DNA of 64,000 bases from Saccharomonospora azurea NA-128 (GCF_000231055.2 NZ_CM001466.1:1768898-1832897), one strand, 5' to 3'; shown: positions 25,569 to 38,589, counted from the first letter of the stretch. Translations and numbers: made by a program. The notes: generated by a model from the letters alone, not told the origin.

Positions 25569-27623
25569 GTGACCGGTGCCCGATCGGAGCTTCCCAGCGT
25601 CCGCGAACTTCTCACCCACGCCGTCGCCGCGGTCGGCGGAACCGAGCGAGACGGCCAGGTCCGCATGGCCGACGCCGTGGACCACGCCATCCGCACCGGC
25701 GAACACCTCGCCGTGCAGGCCGGGACGGGGACCGGGAAATCACTCGCCTACCTCGTGCCCGCCATCCGTCACGCCGTCGAGTCCGAGACCACGGTCGTGG
25801 TGTCCACGGCCACGATCGCGTTGCAACGCCAGCTCGTCGACCGCGACCTGCCGCGGCTGGCCAAGGCACTGAAGAAGCCGCTCGGCGCGGAACCGACGTT
25901 CGCGATCCTCAAGGGCCGGCGCAACTACCTGTGCCTGCACCGCGTGCACACCGGCGTGGAGGACGAGCCCGAGGACACCGCGCTGTTCGACCAGTTCGCC
26001 GTCTCCCGGCTCGGTCGGGAGGTGAAACGGCTCCACGAGTGGTCGTCGGACACCGAGACCGGCGACCGCGACGAGCTGGTCCCGGGCGTGTCCGAGCAGG
26101 CGTGGCGGCAGGTGTCGGTGACGGCGAAGGAGTGTCTGGGCGCGGGCCGCTGCCCCGTCGGCGACGACTGCTTCGCCGAGGTCGCCCGAGGGGAGGCCGG
26201 ACGGGCGAACATCGTGGTCACCAACCACGCGCTGCTGGCCATCGACGCGTTGCAGGAGTACCAGGTCCTGCCCGATCACGACGTCACGATCATCGACGAG
26301 GCCCACGAGCTGGTCGACCGCGTGACGTCCGCCGCGACGGCCGACCTCTCCCCCGCCATGATCTCGACGGCCACGCGGCGCTGCGCCCGGCTCATCGACG
26401 CCGACATCGCGGATCGTCTCCTGGAGACGGGCGAGGGCCTGTCGCTGATGCTCGAGGACGCCCCGGTGGGCCGGTTGGACACGCTCCCCGAGGCACTGGG
26501 CGCAGCGGTCGTCGCCGTGCGCGACGCCGCCCACGCGTGTCTGACGGCGCTGGGCTCCGACCGCCGCGAGGACCCGGAGGAGGCCACCAAGCGCAAGCTC
26601 GCCCGTTCCGCGCTGGACGACGTCCACGACACGGCGGTCCGGCTGCTGGAGGCATTCGACGAGGATCTCGCCGACCGCAAGGACGTGGTCTGGTCCACCG
26701 GCGACCGGTACTCCGCCAACCCGCGACCGCCCGCGCTGCACGTCGCTCCGCTGGGCGTCGGCGGGCTGCTGCGCGAGCGAGTGTTCGGCACGAGCACCAC
26801 GGTGCTCACGTCAGCGACGCTGGCGCTCGGCGGCACGTTCGACACGCTCGCCCGCCAGTGGGGCCTACCGCCTTCCCCCGAACGCGCCGAGAAGGCGGCG
26901 GGCACGGCGACGGACAAGGCCCCGCCCTCCGACACCGACACCGGCCCCCGCTGGACGGGGCTCGACGTCGGGTCACCGTTCGACTACCGCCGGAACGGCA
27001 TCCTGTACGTCGCCAAGCACCTGCCGCCGCCGGGGCGCGACGGACTCGGCGAGGCCACGCTCGACGAGATCGCCGAGCTCATCGAGGCGGCGGGCGGACG
27101 CACCCTCGGACTGTTCTCGTCGATGCGTGCCGCCAAGCAGGCCACCGAAGAACTCCGCGAGCGACTCGGCCATCCGATCCTGTGCCAGGGTGACGACTCG
27201 ACGTCGCTGCTGGTCAACAAGTTCGCCGAGGACACCCGCACGTGCCTGTTCGGCACGTTGTCACTGTGGCAGGGCGTCGACGTCCCCGGACCGTCGCTGT
27301 CGCTCGTCATCGTGGATCGTCTCCCGTTCCCGCGGCCGGACGATCCCGTGGCGTCGGCGCGCCAGCGCGCGGTCGAGGCGCGTGGTGGCAACGGCTTCCT
27401 CACCGTGGCCGCCACCCACGCGGCGCTCCTGCTGGCCCAGGGAGTCGGCAGGCTGCACCGCTCGACGAGCGACCGCGGCGTGGTCGCCGTGCTGGACTCG
27501 CGGCTGGCCACCGCCCGCTACGGCGGTTTCCTGCGCGCCTCCCTGCCACCGCTGTGGCCGACGCAACGACCCGACGTCGTCCGCGACGCCCTGCGCCGAC
27601 TCGACGCCGCCGCCCCCGCCTGA
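25569..27623 (+). CDS. dinG: DinG-type ATP-dependent DNA helicase (XPD-like, Fe-S), 684 aa
   Basis: Superfamily 2 helicase: Walker A QAGTGTGKSLAYL, DEAH box IIDEAHELVDR, motif IV-VI region LFGTLSLWQGVDVPG and QGVGRLHRSTSDRG. The four Cys of an XPD-type 4Fe-4S cluster appear in RRNYLCLHR and ECLGAGRCPVGDDC. Unwinds forked or damaged DNA. The GTG at 25569 was chosen because TAACGT (25555-25560) lies 8 nt upstream. TTG at 25560 after GAGGTGG is an alternative. The open frame extends upstream through the 21-bp repeats but that part is not coding. Matches Rv1329c beside pncB. Confidence 0.92.
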   Translation: MTGARSELPSVRELLTHAVAAVGGTERDGQVRMADAVDHAIRTGEHLAVQAGTGTGKSLAYLVPAIRHAVESETTVVVSTATIALQRQLVDRDLPRLAKALKKPLGAEPTFAILKGRRNYLCLHRVHTGVEDEPEDTALFDQFAVSRLGREVKRLHEWSSDTETGDRDELVPGVSEQAWRQVSVTAKECLGAGRCPVGDDCFAEVARGEAGRANIVVTNHALLAIDALQEYQVLPDHDVTIIDEAHELVDRVTSAATADLSPAMISTATRRCARLIDADIADRLLETGEGLSLMLEDAPVGRLDTLPEALGAAVVAVRDAAHACLTALGSDRREDPEEATKRKLARSALDDVHDTAVRLLEAFDEDLADRKDVVWSTGDRYSANPRPPALHVAPLGVGGLLRERVFGTSTTVLTSATLALGGTFDTLARQWGLPPSPERAEKAAGTATDKAPPSDTDTGPRWTGLDVGSPFDYRRNGILYVAKHLPPPGRDGLGEATLDEIAELIEAAGGRTLGLFSSMRAAKQATEELRERLGHPILCQGDDSTSLLVNKFAEDTRTCLFGTLSLWQGVDVPGPSLSLVIVDRLPFPRPDDPVASARQRAVEARGGNGFLTVAATHAALLLAQGVGRLHRSTSDRGVVAVLDSRLATARYGGFLRASLPPLWPTQRPDVVRDALRRLDAAAPA

Positions 27624-27673
27624 GCACACGGGGCGGAGGGACTACGGTGGACGCCAACCCGACACCGAGGGAG

Positions 27674-28015
27674 ATGTCGTTGCCGTCCGATTCGTCCAGC
27701 GCCCGTTCCCGCTCTATCAGCGTCGACGACGTCGGTGTTCGCCGCCTGTTGGCGGACGGTTCCGAGGAGTCGATCACGTGGGCCGATCTGGCCGCCGTCG
27801 TCGTGAGGGTGATCCCCGAGGGGCCGTGGAAGGAGGACGTCTTCCTCATGCTGGCCGCCTCCGACGGCACCGGGACGGCGGTGCCGAGTGGCGATCCGGC
27901 CGCCGACGCGCTGATCGAACGGCTCCAGACGCTGCCGGGATTCGACCACGACATGTTCGTGGAGGCGATGACGACCGACGCGGACAAGGCGTACGTCGTG
28001 TGGAAGGCGAGCTAG
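27674..28015 (+). CDS. Conserved small protein of unknown function, about 113 aa
   Basis: A compact alpha/beta protein: ISVDDVGVRRLLADGSEESI, WADLAAVVVRVIPEGPW, VFLMLAASDGTGTAVPSGDP, LIERLQTLPGFDHDMFVEAM, and a Trp-containing end. No membrane or metal motifs. I recognise the pattern from other actinobacterial hypothetical proteins but no function. The start is uncertain: GTG 27647 has GGAGGG 6 nt upstream, TTG 27680 has GAGGGAG 6 nt upstream, and ATG 27674 sits between them. It follows dinG by about 50 bp. Confidence 0.75.
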   Translation: MSLPSDSSSARSRSISVDDVGVRRLLADGSEESITWADLAAVVVRVIPEGPWKEDVFLMLAASDGTGTAVPSGDPAADALIERLQTLPGFDHDMFVEAMTTDADKAYVVWKAS

Positions 28016-28024
28016 GGCCCCGCG

Positions 28025-31858
<3,834 letters not shown>

Positions 31859-32113
31859 TGAAGCCTCCTGCACTCGAAACCCCGCGAACCTTGCTGTCGC
31901 CACGGGCGGGGACCCACGTTGGCTAAGGGGGATCGTATCCCTCTCGCATCCGGGGTTCGCGCACCGGGAGCACAGATCACGTTCCGGCCCGGGGCAACCA
32001 CGGCGCGCGCACCGGCACCCGAGGTGCCCGGAGTCGGAAAACCGCAGGTGACCGGCCATGTCTCAGCTCACACGATCACTGACTGAGACGCTGTTGGCTG
32101 CGTCACTCCCCTC

Positions 32114-32863
32114 TCAGCCGAGCACCCGCGACACCGCGTCGACCACCGGTTCCGGGGCTTCGAGGGGGATCAGATGACCGGCTTCAGGCACCACGACGAG
32201 CTCCGCGTTCGGCACCGTGTCGGCAAGATCACGCAGTACCTCCGGCGGCATCACCGCGTCCTCCTCCCCGGCGACCACCACGGTGGGCACGTCGACGGTG
32301 CGGAGCACGTCGGTGGAGTCCGGCCGCGCGGCCATCGCCCGCTGCGCCCACGCCACACCGGCCGGAGGCTGCCCGTCGACGATCTCGCGCACCCGCTCGA
32401 CCACCTCGGGACGACGGCGGCGTGTGGTCTCCCCCAGCAGCGTGGGCAACATCTCGTCGGCGAGCCACCCCGCCGTTCCCTCGGTCTCGGCGCGCCGAGC
32501 GACGTTCAGCCTGTTCTCCCTCGCCTCGGGGGTGTCGGCGGTGGCCTTGGTGCCGATGAACGCGAGACCGCCGATCCGTTCGGGCGCGAGCCGCAGCAGG
32601 GCCATCGCGACGTAGCCGCCCATCGAGCTTCCTCCGACGACGACCTTGTCCAGCTCCAGCCGGTCGAGCAGCGCCACCACGTCGCGGGCCGCGTGGTCGA
32701 GGCTGGGCGCGGCGGTGCCGCCCTCGGGCAGCGGGGTCCGCCCGAGCCCTCGCTGGTCCGGCGTGATCAGCCGGGTGCGTTCGGAGAGCGGCGCGCGGAC
32801 GGAGTCCCACATTCGCGCGTCGAGCGGGTAGGCGTGCAACAAGACCAGTGGCAGAGACGACAT
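32114..32863 (-). CDS. Alpha/beta-fold hydrolase, 249 aa
   Basis: Alpha/beta hydrolase: LVLLHAYPLDARMWD (oxyanion HxY loop), nucleophile elbow VVVGGSSMGGYVAMAL (G-x-S-x-G), acid VVVAGEEDAVMPP and catalytic His PEAGHLIPLEAPEPV. It resembles 3-oxoadipate enol-lactonase-like and haloperoxidase-like esterases; the substrate cannot be predicted. Two ATGs are possible (32872 and 32863); the second has GGGGGA just upstream and a GACAAT -10-like box. Divergent from the GNAT gene. Confidence 0.85.
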   Translation of the reverse strand: MSSLPLVLLHAYPLDARMWDSVRAPLSERTRLITPDQRGLGRTPLPEGGTAAPSLDHAARDVVALLDRLELDKVVVGGSSMGGYVAMALLRLAPERIGGLAFIGTKATADTPEARENRLNVARRAETEGTAGWLADEMLPTLLGETTRRRRPEVVERVREIVDGQPPAGVAWAQRAMAARPDSTDVLRTVDVPTVVVAGEEDAVMPPEVLRDLADTVPNAELVVVPEAGHLIPLEAPEPVVDAVSRVLG

Positions 32864-32901
32864 GTCCCCCATTGTCGGAGGAAGGCACTAGATTCGCGGG
32901 T

Positions 32902-33417
32902 ATGACACGGCTGGGGCCTGTGCGGACGCGGCGGCTGCTGCTGCGGCCGTTGAGCGACGACGACCTGCCCGCCGTGATCGGGCTGCAGTCCGCGAAGGCC
33001 ACCCACCCGCACGAGCCGGCTCCGGCGACGCCGACGGAGGCGCGCATCCAGTTCGAGACGTGGCGGCAACACTGGATCGACCACGGCTTCGGCTACGTGG
33101 TCGTCGAACACGCGGACGGGTTCATCGGTGTGGGCGGGCTCCAGAACAGCGAGCTCCACGGCGAGTCGGTGCTCAACCTCTTCTACCGCTTCCGCCCGGA
33201 CGCGTGGGGCCACGGCTACGCGTCGGAGATGGCGAGCGCCGTGCTCGCCTGGGCGGCGCGCGAGATCCCGGAGAAGCCGGTGGTGATCGTCACGAACGTC
33301 AGCAACACCGCCGCGCGGAGGGTGGCGGAGAAGCTGGCGTTCTCGGAGTACCGGCGGGATCTCTACCGCGGCACGCCCGCGGTGTACTACCGCAGGTCGG
33401 CCCGAAGCGACGGGTGA
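32902..33417 (+). CDS. GNAT-family N-acetyltransferase, RimJ/RimL type, 171 aa
   Basis: Begins TRLGPVRTRRLLLRPLSDDD as RimJ/L-like acetyltransferases do; the acetyl-CoA loop is RPDAWGHGYASEMASAVLAW and a conserved NVSNTAARRVAEKLAF follows. Cytoplasmic transfer of acetyl to an amine on a protein or small molecule; substrate unknown. TAGATT (32889-32894) lies 7 nt before the ATG without an SD, so the transcript is probably leaderless. Confidence 0.9.
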   Translation: MTRLGPVRTRRLLLRPLSDDDLPAVIGLQSAKATHPHEPAPATPTEARIQFETWRQHWIDHGFGYVVVEHADGFIGVGGLQNSELHGESVLNLFYRFRPDAWGHGYASEMASAVLAWAAREIPEKPVVIVTNVSNTAARRVAEKLAFSEYRRDLYRGTPAVYYRRSARSDG

Positions 33418-33421
33418 GCGT

Positions 33422-33712
33422 TCACCAACGACGTCGGGTCGGTCCCCGACGGGTGCGCGCCTGCCAGCAGCCGCGGTGCCAGTGGCGCCGCTCGGTGACC
33501 GAGCCGTACTCGTCCGCGGGCCAGGCCACGACGTGCGCGACTCCGGGCTGGATCTCGTGGTCGCAGCCCGGACACCGGTACGTCTTCGTGGCCTGTGCGC
33601 CGGGCACCGAACGCACCACCCAGTCACCGTCGGGGCCGGACTCCGATCGTGCCCAGCCCGCGGACGAACCCACTCGGGGCTCGATCCGGCGCGCGCGGTT
33701 ACGGCGAGGCAT
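33422..33712 (-). CDS. Conserved actinobacterial small zinc-finger-like protein, 96 aa
   Basis: A basic N-terminus (MPRRNRARRIEPR) is followed by a probable metal site: YRCPGCDHEI (C-x2-C), then HVVAWPADEYG and RRHWHRGCW (H-x2-H/C). A C-x2-C...H...C arrangement is typical of small zinc ribbons. It is widespread in actinobacteria and sometimes labelled ATP/GTP-binding protein without evidence. It ends 4 bp after the convergent GNAT stop and lies downstream of the phosphodiesterase-type gene. Role unknown. Confidence 0.8.
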   Translation of the reverse strand: MPRRNRARRIEPRVGSSAGWARSESGPDGDWVVRSVPGAQATKTYRCPGCDHEIQPGVAHVVAWPADEYGSVTERRHWHRGCWQARTRRGPTRRRW

Positions 33713-33768
33713 GACTCCACGGTACCGGCGGGCCGCACGGTCCCCGAGCCACGCCGCCCCGTCGTGCG

Positions 33769-34905
33769 TCAGTCGTTGACGGCCAGCGCGAACGGCACGA
33801 GTTGTTCGGCGGACGACAGCGACCCGTGCTGACCGACGAGCGCGGACTCCCGGGGCTCGTGCACCCGGCGCACCATCCCCGACCGGCCGCGCGCGGCCGC
33901 CACGACGTCGCCGATGCGCGGCAGCACCCGGTCGGCGACCACGGGCCCGAACCAGCCCGCCTCCACGGCCTGCGCCCGGGGCAGCACCCAGGCGCGCTCG
34001 CCGAGAATCTCCCGCCACGCCGCCAGCACGTCGTCCACGGCACCGTCCTCGACGTACACGTGCCGGGCCCGGGCCTCCCCCGCCAGCGCGCGCACGCCGT
34101 CCGTCAGGGCGGGTTCGGCGTCGAGGTCCACGACGCTGTCGTCGAGGGTGACCATGCCGTGGTCGGCCACGACGGCCAGCGCCGCGCCCCGCGGAAGGGC
34201 CTCGATCAGCGACTCCACCAGGCGATCGACCTGCCGCAGCTGCATCCGCCACGGGCTCGACCCGGGGCCGTGGAGGTGCCCCATCAGGTCCAGATCACCG
34301 TGGTAGGCGTAACAGAAGCTGCCCGCCGGGGCGAGCGCCGCGGGCACGGCCGCCGCGAGGTCGCCCAGCGCGAGCGTCCCGACGTACCTCCCGCCCGAGA
34401 GCACGGCCCGTGTCAGCGGTGTGTCGGCGAACTGCGCGGACGACACCACCGTGCTGTTCAGCCCCGCCTGCGCGGCCCGGGCGAACACCGTGGGCAGGCG
34501 TTGCACCTCGTCCGGAGACACGAGCGCGTGCAGGTCTTCGCCGTCGGGGTGCCTGCGCCAGCGCAACGCGTTGAGGACCCCCACGCCCGGCAGGTCGAAC
34601 GTGTACCCCACGAAGCCGTGCTCGCCCGAGGCGACACCGGTGCCGATGGCCGCGAGCCCCGCGGCCGTGGTGGCCGGGTATCCGACGCGCAGCGGCCGGC
34701 GCGGCACCTGTGACAGCACCGGGGCGTCGTCGGCGTGGGCGGCGAGCAGGTCCCATCCCAGGCCGTCGACCAACAGCACCGCCACCCGCGTGCGCGGACC
34801 GAAGCCGAGCGTGTCAGCGAAGGGCGCGACTCCCAGCGCGGACAGCGCCGACGGAGTCACCTCGGCCAGCAGGGGGGTCTCGGCGTCGAGCACGGGCGTG
34901 TCCAC
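33769..34905 (-). CDS. Alkaline-phosphatase-superfamily phosphodiesterase (nucleotide pyrophosphatase type), 378 aa
   Basis: Type I phosphodiesterase/nucleotide pyrophosphatase fold with the metal and nucleophile motifs VAVLLVDGLGWDLL (first Asp), GYPATTAAGLAAIGTG (Thr nucleophile), YHGDLDLMGHLHGPGS, VVADHGMV and LVGQHGSL. No signal peptide or membrane helix is present, so it is likely cytoplasmic, unlike secreted members. Hydrolyses phosphodiester or phosphate monoester bonds; substrate unknown. GTG start at 34905; divergent from the FmdB-type gene by 47 bp. Confidence 0.88.
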   Translation of the reverse strand: MDTPVLDAETPLLAEVTPSALSALGVAPFADTLGFGPRTRVAVLLVDGLGWDLLAAHADDAPVLSQVPRRPLRVGYPATTAAGLAAIGTGVASGEHGFVGYTFDLPGVGVLNALRWRRHPDGEDLHALVSPDEVQRLPTVFARAAQAGLNSTVVSSAQFADTPLTRAVLSGGRYVGTLALGDLAAAVPAALAPAGSFCYAYHGDLDLMGHLHGPGSSPWRMQLRQVDRLVESLIEALPRGAALAVVADHGMVTLDDSVVDLDAEPALTDGVRALAGEARARHVYVEDGAVDDVLAAWREILGERAWVLPRAQAVEAGWFGPVVADRVLPRIGDVVAAARGRSGMVRRVHEPRESALVGQHGSLSSAEQLVPFALAVND

Positions 34906-34952
34906 CGCGCCAGCCTCCCACGAAGTCGCGGGGACACGCGATAATCGGAGCC

Positions 34953-35159
34953 ATGCCGACCTACGCCTATCGCTGTCGCGTGTGTGCCGACTCCTTCGAG
35001 CTGCACCGTCCCATGAGCGAGTCCGGTGCTCCCGCGCCCTGCCCGCGGGGACACGACGACACTGTGAAGCTGCTGACCACGGTGGCGCTGACCGGCTCGG
35101 CGCAGGCTCCCGCCCCGTCGGGCGGCGGCTGCTGCGGTGGCGCCTGCGGCTGCGGCTGA
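34953..35159 (+). CDS. FmdB-type zinc-ribbon protein, 68 aa
   Basis: MPTYAYRCRVCADSFELHRP is the FmdB/CxxC zinc-ribbon signature (C-x2-C ... C-PRGH). The C-terminus is unusually Cys/Gly rich (GGGCCGGACGCG). Such proteins are small putative regulators. GATAAT (34940-34945) lies 7 nt before the ATG and a CGGAG lies between them. The plus-strand frame is open well upstream, but homology starts at this ATG. Confidence 0.85.
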   Translation: MPTYAYRCRVCADSFELHRPMSESGAPAPCPRGHDDTVKLLTTVALTGSAQAPAPSGGGCCGGACGCG

Positions 35160-35183
35160 CGGCGCGGCGCCCGGCGAGCGACG

Positions 35184-36152
35184 TCAGCCCTCACCCTCGT
35201 ACTCGGGCAGCCGGGGCCAGACGAGCTCGGCCAGTTCGGTGGCCTTGTCGCAGGCCGCGGTCTCGGCGTAGACGTAGAGACTCACGACCTCCCAGTCGGT
35301 GGGCACCTCGGCGGGCACGCGCATGTGCGGGGTGTCGATCACGCACTGCCCCTCGCTGACGAAGGAGCGTGTCGGTCTCCCGCCGAGGGTGTCGTCGTAG
35401 TGATCGGAGACGAGGGGACCGAAGTGGACCACCTCGAAGTCGAGGTCCACGCCCGCGTACGGCTCCCCGAGCCACCACCACGAACACCCACCGCCCCCGA
35501 TGGCGTCCTCGAAGAGCACGCTGTCCACCCGCAGCACGTCGGCTGCCTCGTCCATCGTGAGCAGGGAGCACGGCGCCAGCTCGGCGAGCGACCCGTCCGC
35601 GAAGGTCATCACCTCGCGGGTCCCGGAGGAGAAGACGAGCTGCTGCACGCCGTCGGTGACGAGATCGGCCACGGTGCACATCTCGGCGTCGCCCGCGTCG
35701 CCCGCGATGTCGCCGTACGACTGGTACGCCGCGATCTCGAGGCCCACCTCGTCGGAGAAGACGAGCTGCTGCCAGCAGGCCCACTCGTCCTCGAAGTGTC
35801 GGCGGGTGACCGAACGCGCGAGCTTCGTCGACTCGTCGGCCTGGACGAACGGCGTGGCCCAGTGGAGGTCTCCGATCGACACGGCCAACCCGGCCGTTCC
35901 GATCTCGACCTCGGCGTCGCACCGGAGGAACCCGGATGTCGTGCGCTCGACCGACGCGCCGGCCTCCCGGAGCCGCCGGGTGTCGAGCAGGCTGCAGAAG
36001 TCCACCGTGTCGAGGTCACCGAGTGCCGCCGTGCTCGTCAACGGCGGCACGTCGGCGGCGTCGGCCACACCGTCGACGGTCGGCGCGCACGAGGTCAGGA
36101 GCAGAGCCAGGACGAAGAGGACTCCGAGGCGTTGACTGGACACAGGAGACAC
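35184..36152 (-). CDS. Tandem-domain cysteine-rich lipoprotein (DUF3558-like), 322 aa
   Basis: Lipoprotein signal peptide LGVLFVLALLLTSC (lipobox LTSC). The mature part has two related halves, each starting with a C-x-LL segment (VDFCSLLDTRRLREAG and LAPCSLLTMDEAADVL), containing an internal Cys partner and ending in a helix (TELAELVWPRL). This is the architecture of DUF3558-type actinobacterial surface lipoproteins, here doubled. No function is known. A related 330-aa lipoprotein is encoded at 38653, on the other side of dhaKLM. Confidence 0.75.
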   Translation of the reverse strand: MSPVSSQRLGVLFVLALLLTSCAPTVDGVADAADVPPLTSTAALGDLDTVDFCSLLDTRRLREAGASVERTTSGFLRCDAEVEIGTAGLAVSIGDLHWATPFVQADESTKLARSVTRRHFEDEWACWQQLVFSDEVGLEIAAYQSYGDIAGDAGDAEMCTVADLVTDGVQQLVFSSGTREVMTFADGSLAELAPCSLLTMDEAADVLRVDSVLFEDAIGGGGCSWWWLGEPYAGVDLDFEVVHFGPLVSDHYDDTLGGRPTRSFVSEGQCVIDTPHMRVPAEVPTDWEVVSLYVYAETAACDKATELAELVWPRLPEYEGEG

Positions 36153-36284
36153 ATCGTCGTCCGGCCCCTCGGCGTCACCCGTTCGGTCGACTCGTGATCA
36201 GGACGTGAGCAAGTCGTGGCCTGGCCGTCAGCGCGCGGGCAGTTTCTCCCACGCCGCCGCGGCCAGCCCCCAGAGTGTTCTCAT

Positions 36285-36971
36285 TCAACCCTCGTCGAAA
36301 TGTCGTTTCGCCAGCGCCTCGATCCGGTCGACCGCTTCCTGAGCCTGCGGCCCCGAGGCCTCCACGACGACCCGGTCGCCCTGGCGCGCACCCAGCGACA
36401 TGATCGCGAGCACGCTGTGGCCGTCGGCCTCGTCAGCACCGAAGCGTATCCGCACGTCGGCGTCGACCCCTGCGATGGCCCGCACCAGCAATGCCGCGGG
36501 TCGCGCGTGCAGTCCGGCCTCGTTCTCCAGCACGAACTCGGTCCGCACCGCGCCGGCCTCGACCGCGGCAGCCTCCTCCGCTGCCGTGGCCTCGCCACCG
36601 CCCCGGGCCTCCATCGCGGCCTGTGCGACCGCGGCCCGGTCGGCGCCACCCTGCGCGGCCACGGCCGCGGCCACGGCACCTTCCACGAGGGGAGCGTCCA
36701 CCACCACGGCGGTACCGGGGTCGTCGAGGGTCTCCACGACCATTTCGGCCGTCATCTGCGCACTGCCGAGGTCGTAGAGCACGACGGCTCCCGCACCGGA
36801 GTTCGCGCGCTCGACCGCGGCGGACACGGCGTCGTAGTCGGTGCCGATCCCGCCGTCGGCCGCTCCGCCCGCGGGCACGACCGTGACCTCCGGGGCCATC
36901 TGCGCGGCCACCTCGACGATCCCCTCGGCGAGCTTGGCGCTGTGGGACACGACGACCAGTCCGACCCTCAT
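36285..36971 (-). CDS. dhaM: PTS-dependent dihydroxyacetone kinase phosphotransfer subunit DhaM, EIIA-HPr fusion, 228 aa
   Basis: N-terminal EIIA-mannose-like domain MRVGLVVVSHSAKLAEG (His10 is the phosphorylated residue) with YDLGSAQMTAEM. After an Ala/Glu-rich linker (about 125-140) comes an HPr domain: FVLENEAGLHARPAALLV (phospho-His in GLHARPAA) and SIMSLGARQGD-like region. DhaM relays phosphate from the PTS to DhaL-bound ADP. No Enzyme I domain is fused, so EI must come from elsewhere. ATG overlaps the dhaL stop by 4 bp; operon dhaK-dhaL-dhaM. Confidence 0.94.
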   Translation of the reverse strand: MRVGLVVVSHSAKLAEGIVEVAAQMAPEVTVVPAGGAADGGIGTDYDAVSAAVERANSGAGAVVLYDLGSAQMTAEMVVETLDDPGTAVVVDAPLVEGAVAAAVAAQGGADRAAVAQAAMEARGGGEATAAEEAAAVEAGAVRTEFVLENEAGLHARPAALLVRAIAGVDADVRIRFGADEADGHSVLAIMSLGARQGDRVVVEASGPQAQEAVDRIEALAKRHFDEG

Positions 36972-37591
36972 CGCGCCGCCTCGGCGAACGTCCGCAACAA
37001 CAGGGCGGTGGACCGAGCGCCCGGGTCGAGGTGCCCGACGCTGCGTTCACCGAGGTAGGAGGCCCGGCCCTTCCTGGCCACGAGCGGCGTCGTGGAGTTC
37101 GCTCCCTCGTCGGCCGCGTCCGCCGCGGCGGCCAGCACCTCCGCCACGTCGTCGGCGTCGACCCGGTCGGCGGCCTCCACGGCGGGCGCCAACGCGTCGA
37201 CCATCGTGGCGTCACCCACCTCGGCCTTACCGCGCGCCACCACGCCGTCGAGGCCGGCTCGCAGCGCCTTCTTCACCGCGGCCGCGTCCAACTCCTGTTC
37301 CTGCCCCAGCGCCGTGGCCGCCCGGAGCAACGCGGTGCCGTACAGCGGTCCCGCGGCCCCGCCCACCTTCGAGATGAGCGTGGTGGCGGCCAGCTTCAGC
37401 ACCGCACCCGGCGTTTCGGGCACCGCCTCGGCCAGCGAGGCCGTCAGGGCGGTGAACCCGCGGTGCATGTTCTCGCCGTGGTCACCGTCCCCGATGGGCC
37501 GATCGAGGTCGGTCAGCTCGCTCTTGTGTTCGGCGACCGTCTCGGCCGCGGCACGCAACGCCGCCGCCACGTCCTCCGCGGTGCACCCCAT
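36968..37591 (-). CDS. dhaL: Dihydroxyacetone kinase ADP-binding subunit DhaL, 207 aa
   Basis: Helical-barrel nucleotide subunit: DRPIGDGDHGENMHRGF carries the Asp-rich Mg-ADP site, with TLISKVGGAAGPLYGT and ARGKAEVGDATMVDALAPAV. DhaL holds ADP permanently; it is rephosphorylated by DhaM and phosphorylates dihydroxyacetone bound to DhaK. The ATG at 37589-37591 touches the dhaK stop (TGATG), indicating coupling; the in-frame upstream start would add 15 residues inside dhaK. Confidence 0.95.
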   Translation of the reverse strand: MGCTAEDVAAALRAAAETVAEHKSELTDLDRPIGDGDHGENMHRGFTALTASLAEAVPETPGAVLKLAATTLISKVGGAAGPLYGTALLRAATALGQEQELDAAAVKKALRAGLDGVVARGKAEVGDATMVDALAPAVEAADRVDADDVAEVLAAAADAADEGANSTTPLVARKGRASYLGERSVGHLDPGARSTALLLRTFAEAAR

Positions 37592-38589
37592 CACATCCCC
37601 CAACGCAGAGCCGGGGTCCTGACGGGGGCGTCCCACAACTCGGTCAGCCGGTCGTCCATCCGCAGGATCGTGAGGCTGATGCCCTGCATCTCCAGACTCG
37701 TGATGTAGGGGCCGACGAGCCTGCGCACCACGGTGACGCCCCGGTCGGCGAGCGCGCGCTCGGCGATGCCGTGAGCGAGGTAGGTCTCCAGCAGCGGGGT
37801 CCCACCCATCGAGTTGGTGAACAGCAGCACGTCGTCCCCGCGCTCCAGCGGGAAGTCCTCCGCCACCGCCGACACCATCCGCTCCACGAGCTCCGACGCG
37901 GGTTCCACCCGACGCCGCTCGCGACCCGGCTCCCCGTGGATGCCGATGCCGAACTCCACCTCGTCGTCCCCGAGTTCGAAGCTCGGTTCACCGACGTGGG
38001 GCACGGTCGGCGCGGTCAGCGCCACGCCGATCGACCGCACGCGCTCCACCACGCTGCGGGCCACGGACTCCACGGTGTCGAGGTCGTCGCCGCGTTCGGC
38101 CGCCGCCCCGACGATCTTCTCCAGGAGGACGGTGCCACCCACACCGCGACGTCCCGCCGTGAAGGTGGAGTCCGCCACCGCCACGTCGTCGTCGATGACC
38201 ACCGTGCGGACGTCGAGCCCCTCCGCGGACGCCAGCTCGGCGGCGGTCTCGAAGTTCAACACGTCGCCGGTGTAGTTCTTCACCAGCAGCAGGGCACCCG
38301 CGTCACCGGTCGTGGCGGAGATCGCCGCCTGCACCCCGTCGGGAGTCGGCGAGGTGAACACCGCGCCCGGCACGGCCCCGTGCAGCATGCCCGGGCCGAC
38401 GAATCCGACGTGCAGCGGTTCGTGCCCCGATCCGCCACCGGAAATGACCGACACCCCGCTCGCGGGCGAATCCGCCCGCACCACGATGTCGGGGTCGTAC
38501 TCCACGCGCACCAGATCGGCGTGGGCGGCGGCGAGACCCGCCAGTGAGTCGGCGACCACCGTCGCCGGATCGTTGATGATCTTTTTCAC
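37591..38589 (-). CDS. dhaK: Dihydroxyacetone kinase substrate-binding subunit DhaK, 332 aa
   Basis: KKIINDPATVVADSLAGLAA, the ligand loop VISGGGSGHEPLHVGFVG, LLVKNYTGDVLNF, and GIGIHGEPGRER with the His that binds dihydroxyacetone as a hemiaminal. Together with DhaL/DhaM it makes dihydroxyacetone phosphate for glycolysis. GTG 38587-38589 with SD GGAGG 5 nt upstream was chosen over a start 18 codons earlier. Confidence 0.96.
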   Translation of the reverse strand: MKKIINDPATVVADSLAGLAAAHADLVRVEYDPDIVVRADSPASGVSVISGGGSGHEPLHVGFVGPGMLHGAVPGAVFTSPTPDGVQAAISATTGDAGALLLVKNYTGDVLNFETAAELASAEGLDVRTVVIDDDVAVADSTFTAGRRGVGGTVLLEKIVGAAAERGDDLDTVESVARSVVERVRSIGVALTAPTVPHVGEPSFELGDDEVEFGIGIHGEPGRERRRVEPASELVERMVSAVAEDFPLERGDDVLLFTNSMGGTPLLETYLAHGIAERALADRGVTVVRRLVGPYITSLEMQGISLTILRMDDRLTELWDAPVRTPALRWGM

